Shown: positions 1 to 12,067, numbered from the stretch's first letter. The stretch: DNA of 64,000 nucleotides from Ectocarpus siliculosus (GCA_000310025.1 FN649757.1:259005-323004), one strand, 5' to 3'. Notes: a model not told the origin generated them from the letters alone. Numbers and translations are program-made.

Positions 1-245
1 GCTGGAAACCTTTAAAAAAATTCATTTTGAGGGAGACCATTACCCTGTCACCCTCACCCCCCCCCCCCCCGCCCAACCCCACCAAAGGCGTATCATTCCC
101 GACCAGAGTGTCCACATCCCCCGCCCTGGCCACGGCCCACGCTCCTCAAAGGCTACCACCGCCGCATTTGCCTCGTCTCGTCCACCATCCACGTACTACG
201 TCCTCGGGACCCACCCTCCACCGCAACCCGCCCACGTTCGATCCC

Positions 246-2605
246 TTACGTCTTCCTCGCTGCGTTGCGCTCCAAGTTGTGCTTTGGGCGGTACTGGCGC
301 TTGTTGTCCAGCATCATCGTGATCGCCTTGCGCGTGGAGACTTCGCCTGACCTGGTCGGTTTCTGCGCGTCCTTGGTGGTCGTGCTGAAAGCTTCTGACA
401 GAGTCTTGTCGCCAAGTAGGTGGGGGCGTACCTGGACTACCTCCGCGTCTTCTTCCGACCGGTTGATTGGTGTGACCTGCTCGTCCCGGAGATAGTTGTG
501 GAGGCGGAAGAGCGCCGTGATGACGTCGCAGCGCCCAGCGAACTGAGCACGCAAGGGCTTCCACAGGATGCCCCACTGGCCGACGAGAATGCCGAACGCT
601 TGCTCGATCCTGACTCTGAGTTGGCTCAGATAGAAGTTGAACGCGTCTTTGTCCAGCGTCAGTCCCCTCCCTGGGTACGGAGTCAACAGGTGGTCGCTTA
701 GGGGGTAAGCCGCGTCTCCGAGCATATAGAAGCCTGGCGGCAGGTTTTTCACCGCTGTGGATAGATCCGAATGGTTCCATGCCGTCCAGTCATTGGTCGA
801 GCCGGGCGCAATGCAAGACATGCTGCAAAACCGGTAGTTGGCATCGCACGTCGCCTGTACGTTCATCCCGTAGCCGCACTTGCTCCCAGAATAATACGAG
901 AGAACGTTCGGAGTGCTGCGGGCAGGCAGAGCAAGAGTCTTCACGAAGAGGCCATCCCCCGCAGCTACCACACCTTGAAAGTCGCCGCCCGTGCTTTTTT
1001 CCTGAGGACAGACATGGCACGCGGGGAGGGACACAACAGAGGCGCTCTTAGATTCTCTAAAATTAGCTTTTCGGGCAGCGGCAAGCCCATCCACTACCCC
1101 AGAAAAAACGTACAGGTGTGTGCGAGCAATTAAAGACGAGCCCTCTCCTAGACATGCCAATCAATACAGTGCTACTGTTCGTGCCAATGTTCCCTGCAGA
1201 CTGGAGCTCATTTCACCACGCATCAAGCCAATACATGGACACAAGATATAGAGGTTTTCCCGTGCTGTCACAAGTGCTTCCCGCTCGCTCCTTATTCGGT
1301 GCGTGTACACGAGCAGGGTATTCTGCCGAGCGGAGGTTCGACATCATTGCATCCATGCAATCCGCGTCATTTGTTTTGGGCCAGACTTTGCAGCAGTGGT
1401 GCCTTGCTTGTGTACCATACATGTTAGGAGGCCTAGCCTACGGAAGAGGTGAAGTTGTGTCGGGGATATGCATCATGTGCATGGGTATCATCAATGTTGA
1501 AACTAAACCGCCACCAAACACGATCATCATGTGTTCGTTCACAACATCACAATCACCTACCTGGAATGCAAACATGCAATCTACCCTGCTGCTGTAAACT
1601 AGTGTATCATTTCCGCACCTCCCATTTTGCCGCCTGCCGGGTGCACTCTTCCTCGCTCTGCGGAAAGAAGAACGGCCCAACCTCTGCTGTGCAGTTGACG
1701 GCATCTACCACCTGCCAGAAGATGCTGAAGACCGTCTCCTTGGACACGCCGAACAGCACGCCGACATCGAGATACGAAGCACCGGCCATCATCCGCAAGC
1801 CGATAGCTAGTCGGATCTTCGTGGGAATAGCACCGCCTCGATACCGTTTTCCTGTTTCGCATGAAGCACAAAATAAGAACAGCGTGAACGTATCAGCAGG
1901 CGAAAATAGCAAGTGCTGGGCGGTGAAACTGTTACCCTAACCCTAGTCAAACACAAGAGGTCACCGTCCTGCTGGTGTAAACCGTCCTGCTGGTGTGAGA
2001 GTGTGAGCGGTGGTGCTGCGGGATGATTCGCTCTGTTCCTACAGCAGTCCACTTCAAAAAATCTAGACTATCACACCAACCGTGGTCATCTGCAATGCTA
2101 CACTTATAAAGCAACAGCAACAAGCGTAACGACGGGAAAACACCACGGCATGAGTTCTGCGCCTCGTATGTCAATTACACACACTCTCTCTCTCTCCCTT
2201 CCCCCCCGCCCCGCCATCTCTCCCTCCCGCCCTCTCTCTATTCTCACTTGCGTAGTAGTCGTTCCGTTGGAGGATCGGTTCCAGCAACCCAGCCAGTTTG
2301 TTGAACACCGGTTCCTCCATGCGATACATCCTCCGGAAGAGCTTCCGCTTGTTGAGGTCAGCAGCGTGACCCTCCCAAACCAGGCGCCGTGGCTCGTGGA
2401 TAGCCGCACGCGTATTGTTAGCGCTAGCGTGCACAGCTACAGAGGTGACCACTGCCGCCGCACTCAGCACCAGCACCAACACAGCAGCAGATGCATTCAT
2501 CTGCCGCTCCAGCTCTTGGCGACCGGCTGCACGCCTGAATCGTTGGCTCGGTGAGCCAGCACACGACGAGCCTGCAGGCGCGCCGCGTTTCCTGCGGTCC
2601 GCCAT
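246..2605 (-). CDS. PIF/Harbinger-type DDE transposase, three exons, apparently intact
   Basis: The exons are 2605-2248, 1851-1619 and 1001-246. Their phases match (358 + 233 + 756 nt = 449 codons with stop) and give a 448-residue protein. All junctions are GT..AG, and the start is a true ATG at 2605-2603. Exon 1 encodes a basic N-terminus and a segment ending LLEPILQRNDYYA. Exon 2 has the helix-turn-helix-like block RGGAIPTKIRLAIGLRMMAG followed by GVSKETVFSIFWQVVDAVN. Exon 3 holds the catalytic domain: first Asp in VVAAGDGLFV, second Asp in FYMLGDAAYPLSDHLL, and Glu in RVRIEQAFGIL. It then has the family-typical LHNYLRDE and a basic tail. This DDE_4-like architecture fits Harbinger transposases, which cut and paste DNA in the nucleus. 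I did not find the companion Myb/MADF-like protein of autonomous Harbingers or convincing terminal repeats. The element may start outside the window. Confidence 0.88.
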
Positions 2606-3517
2606 GGCCTTTGGTGCTATCCAAGTCCCCTCCGCTCCTGCTTCACCCTTGTAGTTGGTCCTGTAGGTCCTTTAGCGGCTGGGTTTGTTGTGATGCTCAA
2701 TTTTTTTATTTGGAAATTTGGAAGCTAGTGGGTACAAATTTTCGGGCCCAGGTTCGTTCCGGATTTTTTGAATATATTTGGACATATTTGGACAAACGCC
2801 TCCGTACAATGTCCGGATTTTCGGGAAATTTGTACAGTTGAACAAAAATTTGGAATGTATAAAACGGCCCTAAGTGTACAACTAACCAATTTTTTGTTGT
2901 ACCCACAAATGGTCATATAGCATAAAAACCCGCAGAAAAAATCGTGTACCGCACATACATACATACCCACAACCAAACCACCAACAACGCTCGTTGATGG
3001 GCACCGCCTCCATATATCTATAAGATACCGGCCCCTTTCGACAGAGGGTCGGACTCGCTTGACGCGCGAGTTCGTTCGGTGTGGTTCTGATCAGTAAAAA
3101 CACTCAAGAGAGAGGAACAGAGAGACAAAACGGCACAGAGAGACAAAACGGGTACGACCTACCTCGTGCATCATGCTTCCGAACTTCCAAGGCACAGAAC
3201 ATAGCGGTTTGTTGGTTTCCCGCGAGATCTACGGCGGCGGAGGCTGTCGGAGATTGGTATCATCGTGTTGATTTCCAAGTGTACCCTGAAATGGTGATAA
3301 CCCACCCGCGGGTTACCCGTTTCTTCTCTTCTAAAGGGAGGGAACAGGGGGTTCAGCAATAGTAGTATGCGCGGGGTATGTGGGACCACGAAAGCGGGAT
3401 GTGGACGGGGGGGGGGGGGGGACGGTAGGTGAAAGTTACGTCACCTAGAGCTCTCACACCACAGCGAAAAGCGCACAGCAGGGGTAGTGTATCAAGTGTG
3501 TGGTGTTTGCACTCTGT
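2606..3517. other. no gene recognised; AT-rich tract then poly-G run
   Basis: Beyond the transposase start lies an AT-rich stretch (about 2690-2900) with short repeats of a TTGGAAATTTGG type. Featureless sequence follows, then a G homopolymer of about 14 nt near 3408-3421. Open frames are short and lack recognisable motifs. Confidence 0.5.
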
Positions 3518-3596
3518 TTCCGCCCGTGGACGCACACACGTCTGACGACAGTGACATCTATCAGCTGTCGCTCGTTGTAGCGACAGCTAGAGTATA
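3518..3596 (+). repeat. dispersed element terminus with hairpin, copy 1
   Basis: About 75 bp from GCCCGTGGACGCACAC to a strong hairpin (CTGTCGCT, loop CGTTGT, AGCGACAG) are nearly identical to 22230-22309. The similarity stops just after the hairpin in both copies. In the second copy that point coincides with the right edge of a 4.1-kb insertion in the inverted-repeat arm. This suggests the 3' terminus of a mobile element. Here the hairpin is followed by CTAG, as at Helitron 3' ends, but the next base is A rather than the expected host T, so the Helitron label is tentative. Confidence 0.55.
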
Positions 3597-4280
3597 TATT
3601 TTGGCTCCCAATGGCCGAGGTTTGTGTGGCTACTCTCTCCCATACTTTCTCTTATTCCGAGAAAAAAATGGTTCGGAGGAACGGCATCCCCGATTTGGTC
3701 GTTAAACGGACGACCTGTGACCGGAGGTCCTGGACTCGAACGGAAGAACGTCACACATCTGGCCGCTACTCCCAGAGTTTGTGTATTATTGAAGCGTGGC
3801 AAATCGAGCTTGGGAAGGGGGAAGGAGAGAGAGCATGGTGAACAAAAAAAAATGAACCCATCAAGTGGGGGCCGCAGTCCGCATTCCGATGCGAACGAAA
3901 AATGCCCCCCGCTTCCGCTTCTGTACCGAAGGATTGGTCATTCTTCTCCACCTCACATACTCGCCATTTTTTTTACGCTTCACTCCCACAGGAGAGAACC
4001 TCCAGGTTCGCAGCGGTCCTGGGATTCCTTCCGGGCCTACACGAGATACTGCTCTTTCATGTGTAGCTACAGACGGTGGGTACATACACTGAAACGATGT
4101 CTCACTTCCCCTGCACGAAGGAGTCGAAAGGCTTACGAACTAGCTCTATCGGAACTGGCTCTACAGGTGGAGCGACACGCTGCGTCTGCTCCCCCCGACG
4201 TGCGACCGACCCACTGGACACGGGACAGCGAGCCTCTCAGGTGCGCTGCTGTAGAAACCATTTTGTTATCTGGCCTCTAT
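3597..4280. other. no gene recognised
   Basis: Open frames exist, the longest being 3624-4364 + with 246 codons. Their composition is low-complexity (Arg, Ser, Pro), and they run into the duplicated block that follows. I see no domain or splice pattern. Confidence 0.4.
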
Positions 4281-4840
4281 CCGATATACGAGGATCCATA
4301 TCGGTTGTCAAGGCCTCGACCCGCTACTACGGCAGGTGAGACAGCAGCACGTAGTAGTTATTGATGCGGTAGCAGCGGCAGTACAGCAGTAGACTAGTAG
4401 GCTTGTACAGGATGAGCGAGCAACGTGGGAAAAGGTTGTTTCCCACCTTCGTTCGTAGCTGTTCAACAGGGGGTGTTATCCGCGTACGGTATTCTCCTGA
4501 CGACTACTGTAGACTAATGTACGTCGCATACGGTGGTATGTAGTAGGTATTTCTGTTCACCGTTCATCATCCACAGCACCAATCAACGTTCGCCTACCGA
4601 TGCCCTCTGATAGGTTGCAGCAGTCGTTATTCCGATTTCTCCGGGAAGTGAGTAAGACGGGGATACGATATAAGAGGATCTATATCGGTTGTCAAGGCCT
4701 CGACCCGCTACAAGAGACAGCAGTAGTAGCTACAGCAGCAGCATACCACAGCAGTTTGTTTTGCACCTTCGTTCGTTGTCGTTCGCTAGGGGGTTGGGTG
4801 CCATCCACGGACGGTATTCTCCGGACGACTACGTCGCATC
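4281..4840 (+). repeat. diverged tandem duplication, about 350-385 bp unit
   Basis: The segment starting ATATACGAGGATCCATATCGG at about 4284 recurs near 4665. In both units it is followed by TTGTCAAGGCCTCGACCCGCTAC, CAGCAG-rich sequence, a CACCTTCGTTCG block, and GGTATTCTCC with GACGACTAC. Spacing between matching blocks ranges from about 324 to 384 bp because of indels. No coding function is apparent. Confidence 0.7.
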
Positions 4841-4906
4841 GTACAGCAGTAGGTATTGTCGAGGCACTCCTCCTGGAGGGCAACCCCCTTATGTCGAGAC
4901 CGACCA

Positions 4907-5161
4907 ATGTGTAAGACCCCGCTAGACCGTATACGACACAAGATAACACACCCCCGCCACCGATTTTCAAAGCTAGACTTCTCAACAGCAAAAAGAGCGA
5001 CAGCGCCGAACACGGTGGCGTTGAAGCCGTCTCGTCTAGAGCTCTCCGAAGGTATCGTTTTATTTGTGCATCCTCTTCGTCGTGGAGTAATCGAGCTTTG
5101 AAAATTGGTACAGGGGTGTGTTATCTCGTGTGGTATACGGCAAGGTCCTGTCACCACACCG
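4907..5161. mobile_element. foldback / MITE-like element with long inverted arms
   Basis: The left arm (about 4926-4978) reads CCGTATACGACACAAGATAA, then ACACACCCC, ATTTTCAAAGCT. Its reverse complement is found at about 5090-5141 with a few mismatches. Weaker symmetry extends outward to about 4907 and 5161. The 110-bp centre has no gene. Long arms, a short unique centre and no coding sequence are typical of non-autonomous foldback DNA transposons. The superfamily cannot be assigned. Confidence 0.75.
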
Positions 5162-6270
5162 GAGGTGATTTTTAGGGAAGGCATTGGGTGGCAGACTCCG
5201 GTTTTGATGTCTTGATTTTGAAAAAAAAAGCAAAGCATCAGCGCACAGTGATTACTTTACCCGGGTCAGACCCCTTTACCGACCGGTAGCATACCGCCAA
5301 CCAGCAGTAGGCGTTGCCGACCGGTATTACTGCGAAAAGCGGGGATGAGAATCGACTGTCCCCTCCGGGGTTCACAGTGCCCACGCAGACCGATATACCC
5401 CAAATCAACATCGATTGTCCAGGTTGTTTTTGTTCATAGTGCTGTGTGCTGCTCGGAGCGCTGGTACACCACCCCAAAACAACACTGTTCCTTTGATACT
5501 TTGATGCTGTGACCCCACATTGTTGGCGTTCTGGCGCCTTCTTCGTGTATTCGATAGAGAACAAGGTAGTCTAAGCAAACAGCAAGCAGTGCACTGAAAA
5601 ATACTCGGTGTTGACGTGATGACTACAGCTGTTGTTGTTTTTCTTGTTGTTTTTCTTCACATTAAACTCGTGTCAGTTGCTAATCCCAAAATCTAGCAAA
5701 GACTCGGCCCGTGGTCACAAAAATGCTAAAGCCATCAGAAGATCTAAAGAACACGCACACTATTAGCAAGAAAAGGGTACACAACAAGCCCGAGGAGGTA
5801 CACCTACAATCCCTGCAGCACGTTTGCGTGCTCACAACTGAACTACACGCCCACACACTACAATTCGACTACAGCAGGCGGCATCACCCCCCTTGTCCCG
5901 CACTTCACCAAAATGAATGTCGACTACAGCGTACTGCTGTCTGAAGTGCTGTCTGTACAAAATAACACCATCGTGTATGGTGCACAACAAGCTCGGGGCA
6001 TGCAGCTGCCGTCTGAAGTGCTGTCAGAATGGTCCCGTGGACATACAATGAAGAAGAACAACCAACCAAATCCATCATTGCAATTGACAATCGCCCGAAT
6101 CTATCCAGATCATCTGTGTTAGACACAGCAGTGTAAACATCGGCACTGACTAGGAATCGTTCCACATTGAAGGGGTCTTCCACGATGCAGGTACACAATT
6201 AAGGCACCCGGGTTATCCGCGCCATCTCTGCCGCGTCTCTCTACAAAACCAGTGACGTCATTACACACAC
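5162..6270. other. no gene recognised
   Basis: An unassigned frame at 5238-5564 (-, about 108 codons) has no recognisable motif. A GTTGTTGTT..CTTCACATTAAA stretch near 5622-5668 resembles the end of the dispersed repeat listed at 43330. A short imperfect duplication containing CTGTCTGAAGTGCTGTC lies at about 5937-6027. Confidence 0.4.
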
Positions 6271-6837
6271 CTAACACCTATATTCAGGAAAAAATAAACG
6301 GAAAATAATTGACAACACAAGAGATGTTTGTCCGCGCGACACGGTTCGATGCCGTCCGCATGCTCCGGTTCCGCTGCTGCTCCGGTGCCGCTGCTCCGGT
6401 GCCGCTTCTCCGGTGTCGCTGTGGCCAGTCCTAGCACGACCAAATTCGACCCGCTCCGCTTCGTACACGCTCTCGTTGCTGTCCTTCCCAGTCGGTTCCT
6501 CGCTTTCTCCCTCGTTGCACTTAGGGTTCTTGGTCTGAAAATTCTCGCGCCGAAGGGTCAACCAGCCCAGTCAGCTCGTCACCACCTGTCCCCTCCTCAT
6601 TTGATGGCAAAACCAGGTTACTGAGACAGTACAGCTCCCTCTAGCAAGCATAGGGCCGTGTACATAGTGCCCGTCCACCTTTCTGATGGCGTCTGCCTCC
6701 GCGCACAAAGATGAGATGGGCATTGCTGCCTGCACCGACGGCCTCGAGGCCCGCGCATCTGCACCTTTGTACCTGACGCACCAGTGCCGACCCAACTCCA
6801 CCACTACGCACGCCTTGCGGCGGGTGCGCCGTAGCAA
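6271..6837 (-). CDS. possible exons of an unidentified gene
   Basis: Two adjacent minus-strand frames look protein-like. 6837-6571 is basic at its N-terminus (RRTRRKACVVVELGRHW). 6561-6271 is acidic and charged (NEGESEEPTGKDSNESVYEAERVEF) and turns into Ser/Gly/Arg-rich repeats. I recognise no domain. The splice sites and start are not defined, and chance open frames remain quite possible. Confidence 0.2.
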
Positions 6838-8640
6838 GAAGGTATCGGTCCCTTGAGGATGAGTCTAGCCCTGCTCGCTAGAAAGACCCCCCCCCTCGCT
6901 TTGGGTCGCTTTGGGTCATGCCTATAAGCAAAACCTTGCCGAGGCAGCGAGGGGAAGAAGAGAAAGTACAGCGTGTTGCCAAATATATGTATGACAACAG
7001 GATGTTGTGTGTCATAGACATGTTAGTTGGTGTGGGCGGGTGAGCAAGATGCAGGGAGGGCTGCTCGTGCGGCTCACCCCTCGTCTACAGCTCCACATCT
7101 TGACAGCACTACTATTTATTACTACTGTGCATGGCCGCCGCATCTCCTCCCCGAAGAATTACTGGATAGAAATGAGAAAAAATAGGTAAGTGCTACGAGT
7201 CAGATAATTCTTCAACGAGACCATCAGCATCGCCGCCGCCCCATCCCCCCGGCACCCAAACTTCAAACTTCAAACGCCAAAACAAAAACCGGTACTACTC
7301 GTGTACTCGCCAAGTTGCAACATGAAACAAAACAAGAAAGCTGTCGGGCATTGGCAAGACAAGGGCTGAGGGGGCCCCGCAAGGGCTGAGGGGGGGGCGC
7401 AAGTGGGAGGGGGGGGGTGAGGTTTACGGCAATATTTTTACTTTTATTACTTTTACCGACCCGGCCTACCCTTTCCCTTTAATTTCCAGTAAAGGGTAAT
7501 GTACATCACTGCCAGAGATGCACACACGAGACCCACAAGACCAGTCGGAGGGCATCGGGAAAAACAGAAATCGTCAGACTAGTTCTCACACAGGGCGGCG
7601 GTAAAGGCTGCTTATATTGTACATATCATGCGTCTAGCCCCACACGCCTCCCTTGAAATCAAGATTAAAATTTACACCAGTCTAAACTCAAGTTAAAATA
7701 CCTATAACGGCAGGCGCTCAAGTACGGTCGGTTTTTGGATTAGGTTTTATGCATGCTGACTGATATCGCTACGCTGTAGAGCACACACGCCGTCGGGAGA
7801 TACCACTCGCAGTCATGCGATCGTGGTAGCTCGTGACCTACAGAGCCAGTTTGGACAGCTGCAAAATGAAACTGAATCTTGATGCCCCGGTTTGGACACC
7901 GAGGCCATGCAGCAGCAGAGAGCACGGTGAGGGTGGCAGAGTCACCGCAACTTGCAAGTCGTGGGGGTGTGCACCAGACAGAGAGAACAACAGAAATAGT
8001 TCAAAAGCTGGAGGGCCATACCGCTCCGGGACAAAACGACAACTCTCTGGTACAAAAGGCAAGCATCGAGATAGCTTTTTCGTCAACCCGAGAGTCCGCA
8101 AGGAAATATTGTACTACAACGAAAAATTGGAAGGAAGGGGGAAAGGAGGGGAAGGGCGTAGCGTATTCTACCTAAGAGAGCGGCACGCACCGCCCGAAAG
8201 ATACAGCAGGTTCGACTTCTTTGAGAGCAACCTGGAATACGCGGACCCTGGCTGTAACGGAGTGAATGGGTAGGGTGAGCCTACAGCAGTATCTTGCATG
8301 AGGCAGCAAAGCAAGACGTATCAGTGATAGGACTGCAGGAGTCACGCAGGCAACGTGAATTCGCAGGGGCGGGTTTTCGAGTGTTTGTTGAAGCCGAAAT
8401 CAAACCATGAGATTAGTCAGATTCTCTATGTTCTCCGAGTGTTGTGCTGTGGCATGGAGAGGGTGGATCCCATGGGGTGGGGATAGCCATTAAAGGGTCA
8501 ATGCGCAAGACCTCCACGCCTACTAACACCGCTTTTTATCGGAACATAAAGTTGCGAGAAAGTTAAATTTTGTCTGCAACTCTTGGTGTGGAACTTTTGT
8601 CAAAAACGCCTTTGTTGCACGCTCACTATGGGGCGAAGGA
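6838..8640. other. mostly non-genic; G-rich short repeats; one unassigned ORF
   Basis: An imperfect repeat of CAAGGGCTGAGGGGG with G runs lies at about 7363-7420. A 146-codon frame at 7833-8273 (+) ends in a charged segment (ERHAPPERYSRFDFFESNLEYADPG) but has no domain I recognise and no supporting splice signals. Nothing else stands out. Confidence 0.35.
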
Positions 8641-9240
8641 AGTTTCTTCACGGGGCTGGTGGACTGCAGAGGTGCATCCTTCTTTTTCAGCGACGGCGAG
8701 AATCAGGCACACCTCTTCGTACCATACCGCGAAGAAACCGGCCAGAGCGTGCGGGAGAGGGTAGTTGCAACCTTTTTTCTCCACGCTCACGATACCCCAA
8801 GACAACTACAGTAACCTGGTACCAGAATGATGCTGGGTACAAGAGCTACCTCCCTCGGAGCCTTGCTGTTGTTGTTGATTCCGCCTTCAAAACGTTACAG
8901 CTGGAAAACCAACCCACGAGCACAAAATCCGCGCGAACTTGAACCAACCGCTCTCCGACGTGGGTATTTTGGGGTCAACCATATCGTTTTTGCCCAACGC
9001 GCACGATAACCCACGGTACCAAACCTTGGGCGTGAAAGATGGAGCGGAGAGCGACCTCTTGCCGAGTGGCATTGCTGTTGCTGTTGCTTTCTCCTTCGAA
9101 AAGTTATCGGTGGAAAACCAAACCTGTGGCGGTCAAAAGCACCAAGTTTTGAACTAACCGGTTCGTGGCCGTTGGCATTCGCGCGTCAACATAATTTTTT
9201 TTCCCGGCGCATTCGGCACCTCACGGCGCCAAACCTTGGC
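8640..9240 (+). repeat. degenerate tandem repeat, about 210 bp unit
   Basis: Blocks containing GCTGTTG..TTGCTTTCTCCTTCGAAAAGTTA..GGTGGAAAACCAA recur at about 8858 and 9069. Between them, and again near 9200, lie blocks reading CACGATAACCCACGGTACCAAACCTTGG or a diverged version. The last unit runs into the start of the large inverted-repeat arm, so this repeat may mark its left border. Confidence 0.55.
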
Positions 9241-10661
9241 ATTGCCCTGCAGCCCATGGCATCACCTCCTTCTTGATACCATTCATGAGGAAACTCGTTT
9301 AGCATTCGTCGAGATCCGGATGAACACGGTGCCTTCCCATCGAAGCTGGAGAGGGGGTCTACGTGTGTCTTAGGGGTAGGTGCTTGACGTGGATTGGCGG
9401 AGGAAGTCTCGCCGCGAAACTGTGTCCGGCACGTTTGTCGCGAGAAAAGTAAAATTTCGCTAACCTTTTCGCTCCAAACTTGTGGCGCACCTTTTTGCTC
9501 CCATAACGAGGGTACATGCGAAACGTTGAGAGAAAATATAAAAATTGCAAACTTGTGCTTTTCTCGCAAATTCATGCCCCCATAAAAAGTGGTGGAAGGA
9601 GTGTATCGATGAACGCCTTGTGGCCATGAGGTTTGAGATGACATGTGACTGCTCAACTTCGTTGCTGCGTACGCCCCATCCGAGCTCTTCATGGTGGTTT
9701 CTACTGATGGCAGTAGAATGCACTCGATCTCAACGCCGGGCAGGTTGCTTTCTTTTTCTATAATGGATTACGGTGGAAATAAAGCCAGAGTCAGAAGGGG
9801 CTGTCGACCGCCAATAAAACTTGTCCTATATGAGAAACGGGTCCATCAGTGTGTTGATGTACGCGAAGCACCCATCGAGATTCATGCAGGTATGTATTCA
9901 CGACGGGTGGCGTCACCAGCCCAGTGGGAGGCGATGCCATTGCATCGTTCCTCTAAACAATCTTTCTGCTGTGAACTTCACCATGGACGTTCACGGAACG
10001 GTTTTTCTCGGCGGAGATGGGCGGAGCGATGGCAACCGCTCCGCGAGACTTCCAACAAAATAAAATATTTTCAAAAGGCACTTCGCTCCACCCTGTTAAA
10101 TGTGCAAAACAACTCGCTCCGCTCCGTTGGAACTGTGTCCTCGGAGAACATTCGGCTGCGATCCGTCTGTGAGGTTTCCCTAATATCTTCACAAGCATTT
10201 TAATTACGGAGAGATAAGTTTGAGCTACTCCGTCACACAGTCCACTGTTAAACCCGCGAAATCCGCGGTTTGACGGACAGTACAGCCTCGTTTTTTCGGT
10301 TAAGTCACGGCTTTTGCACGGCGCGAGTCTTACATGTGACCCTCGTGCGAACCTGCGTACCCCCCAGTACGACATATGTGACCTTTGCATTGGCAGCACA
10401 ATTAGTTGCCATTCAGAGAGGGGGTTTCTTGGCTGGGGTTCGTGTACAACCTCATTTGGCAGGCAATGACGCCCGATGTCATTATCGAGATGGCTATGTT
10501 GTTCTACATGTCGACGCCCGATCGAACTCAAGAGACCGAACAGTTGGACAATACGTCGTATGAGTTGGGGAAATTGCTTTCGGCTCAGTCTATTCGAAAT
10601 ACTAGAGTTGAATCTGTCCGAGCTGCTCGTGTGGGAGAGCAAATGGCTCTCGAGTTCGAAT

Positions 10662-11613
10662 CAGGGTGGGAAAAGTGTTCCGGGCTTCGGGGCTGCGCCG
10701 AATTTCGCACAAAACGGTGCGGAGCGCCGATATATATTGGGGTGTAGCTTCAATTTCGGGGCAAAGCTGCCAATGCAGTTCGGCCGGCCGCCGAAGAAAA
10801 TATTCAATCTTGCCGGGCTTTCGGCGGTTCAATCCTGCGGGGCCCCCGCAAAAATGCAAAAATTCCAAAACGAGTGGCCGCTGCACCGCTGCCATCCGCC
10901 ATCCATGATACCCCGACCAGCTATCAGCTACCAGACCAGACGGCTTTGGTGTGCTGTCTGCTGTCTGCTGGTCTCTATCTGGTCCATCCATGGGTCGAAA
11001 ATGCTTCACGAACGAGGGTTGCAGCCAATACGACAACTATGACGCCCCTGAGCTTGTGTGTCACGCATGTGCTGGACCACTTCACAAGAGATGCGGAGAC
11101 TGCCGGGAAGAGAGTGATTCTGTCCCGTACCCAGAGCGTGTGTATTGTGGAATCCACCACCTCTTTCGCAACATCATGAGCTTCCAGGTTGGTTAGCGTT
11201 GTGCTGCACAACAGGGGGTTTCCCTTCGTTCGCAAAAATATGAGTATAAATGTTCTCTTTCTTTTTTAACTCTTCGAATTATTTAATTATTTGGTGTGCT
11301 GATTTGCTTCTGTAAAGTAAAGATAAATGTAACAGCATCTCAATTTACACGCGTTTGTATGTTTGTTTTTACGCATTGAAATGACAGTTGGTAAGGCTTT
11401 TGCAGGAATATGCAGACGCGCACTGACCGGCACCTACTGCTACCTACGAGTAGCGAACTTACATACCAACATTAGTAAACACGACAAGCAAATACACAGT
11501 ATAACGGTAACGACATAGCACGGAATAAGATGAGACAGCACTTGAAAATTAGTGCCAGAACGTGACGAAATGACGCACACTACCCTAAATCCTTACCTAC
11601 TTTTCCCACCCTG
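10662..11613. mobile_element. non-autonomous hAT-like DNA transposon (952 bp)
   Basis: Terminal inverted repeats CAGGGTGGGAAAAGT open at 10662 and close, as the reverse complement, at 11613. The element is flanked by a perfect 8-bp duplication GTTCGAAT (10654-10661 and 11614-11621). The corresponding place in the right arm (about 62565-62580) reads without the insertion. TIRs starting CAGGG and an 8-bp target site are hallmarks of the hAT superfamily. No hAT transposase domain is present, so it would depend on a relative elsewhere. Confidence 0.9.
10990..11196 (+). CDS. small Cys/His zinc-finger-like ORF inside the hAT-like element
   Basis: A 68-codon frame begins with an ATG at 10990 (MGRKCFTNEGCSQYDNYDAP). 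It continues with CHACAGPLHKRC, which matches the C-x2-C-x4-H-x2-C core of PHD or related treble-clef fingers, and ends with a CGIHHLF segment. It lies wholly inside the 952-bp hAT-like insertion and is absent from the right arm. It may be a transduplicated host exon: a GT follows the CAG after SFQ, so a donor site is possible. It may also be a remnant of an element-encoded finger. Expression is not evident from the sequence. Confidence 0.35.
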   Translation: MGRKCFTNEGCSQYDNYDAPELVCHACAGPLHKRCGDCREESDSVPYPERVYCGIHHLFRNIMSFQVG

Positions 11614-12067
11614 GTTCGAATCTCACTGAGTGTAGCAAGGGGCGTCTGTAGCTGGGCCTTGGTGCTCTCTTGTAGTGGATGGGTACATGAGAACACCTGG
11701 TGTTTCTTGACTCTGGCCGTTCCAGAAGGAGAGGAGCGAGAGAAGTAAACTCCTGCTGATAGGTCGAGGAGGTATCGATGTGGGCAATGGTGTCCTTGAT
11801 TTGATCTAGCTAAGTGACAGATTGACAGCTTTTTCCTTCGTTTGGGCTGTTCTAGCGGCGGGAACGCGTACGGTGTCACCGACGGCCTCCATGCACAGCA
11901 CGCCGCGCAGCAAAATCTATTTTCGATCCCAAACCCAACGTATTTCACGAAATGGCCCGTACTCCGTCAGTTAGTACGGATATCCGAATGGTGCGAACAT
12001 TTTGTCTGACGGTGCACTGTCGTCAAGTCCAAGGCTTCGCGTGGATCATGCCACAGAGGAAACTAAA

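Noticed and set aside
3518-3596. Definite Helitron 3' end.
   Set aside because: The hairpin plus CTAG fits, but the following host base is A and the second copy reads CTAT, so I keep it as a hypothesis only.
3676-3745. tRNA-like B-box (GTTCGAGTCC) on the minus strand.
   Set aside because: No A-box at the right distance and no stem pairing.
9953-10642. 229-codon minus ORF as a gene.
   Set aside because: It is not maintained through the matching right-arm sequence apart from short pieces, and no domain is seen.
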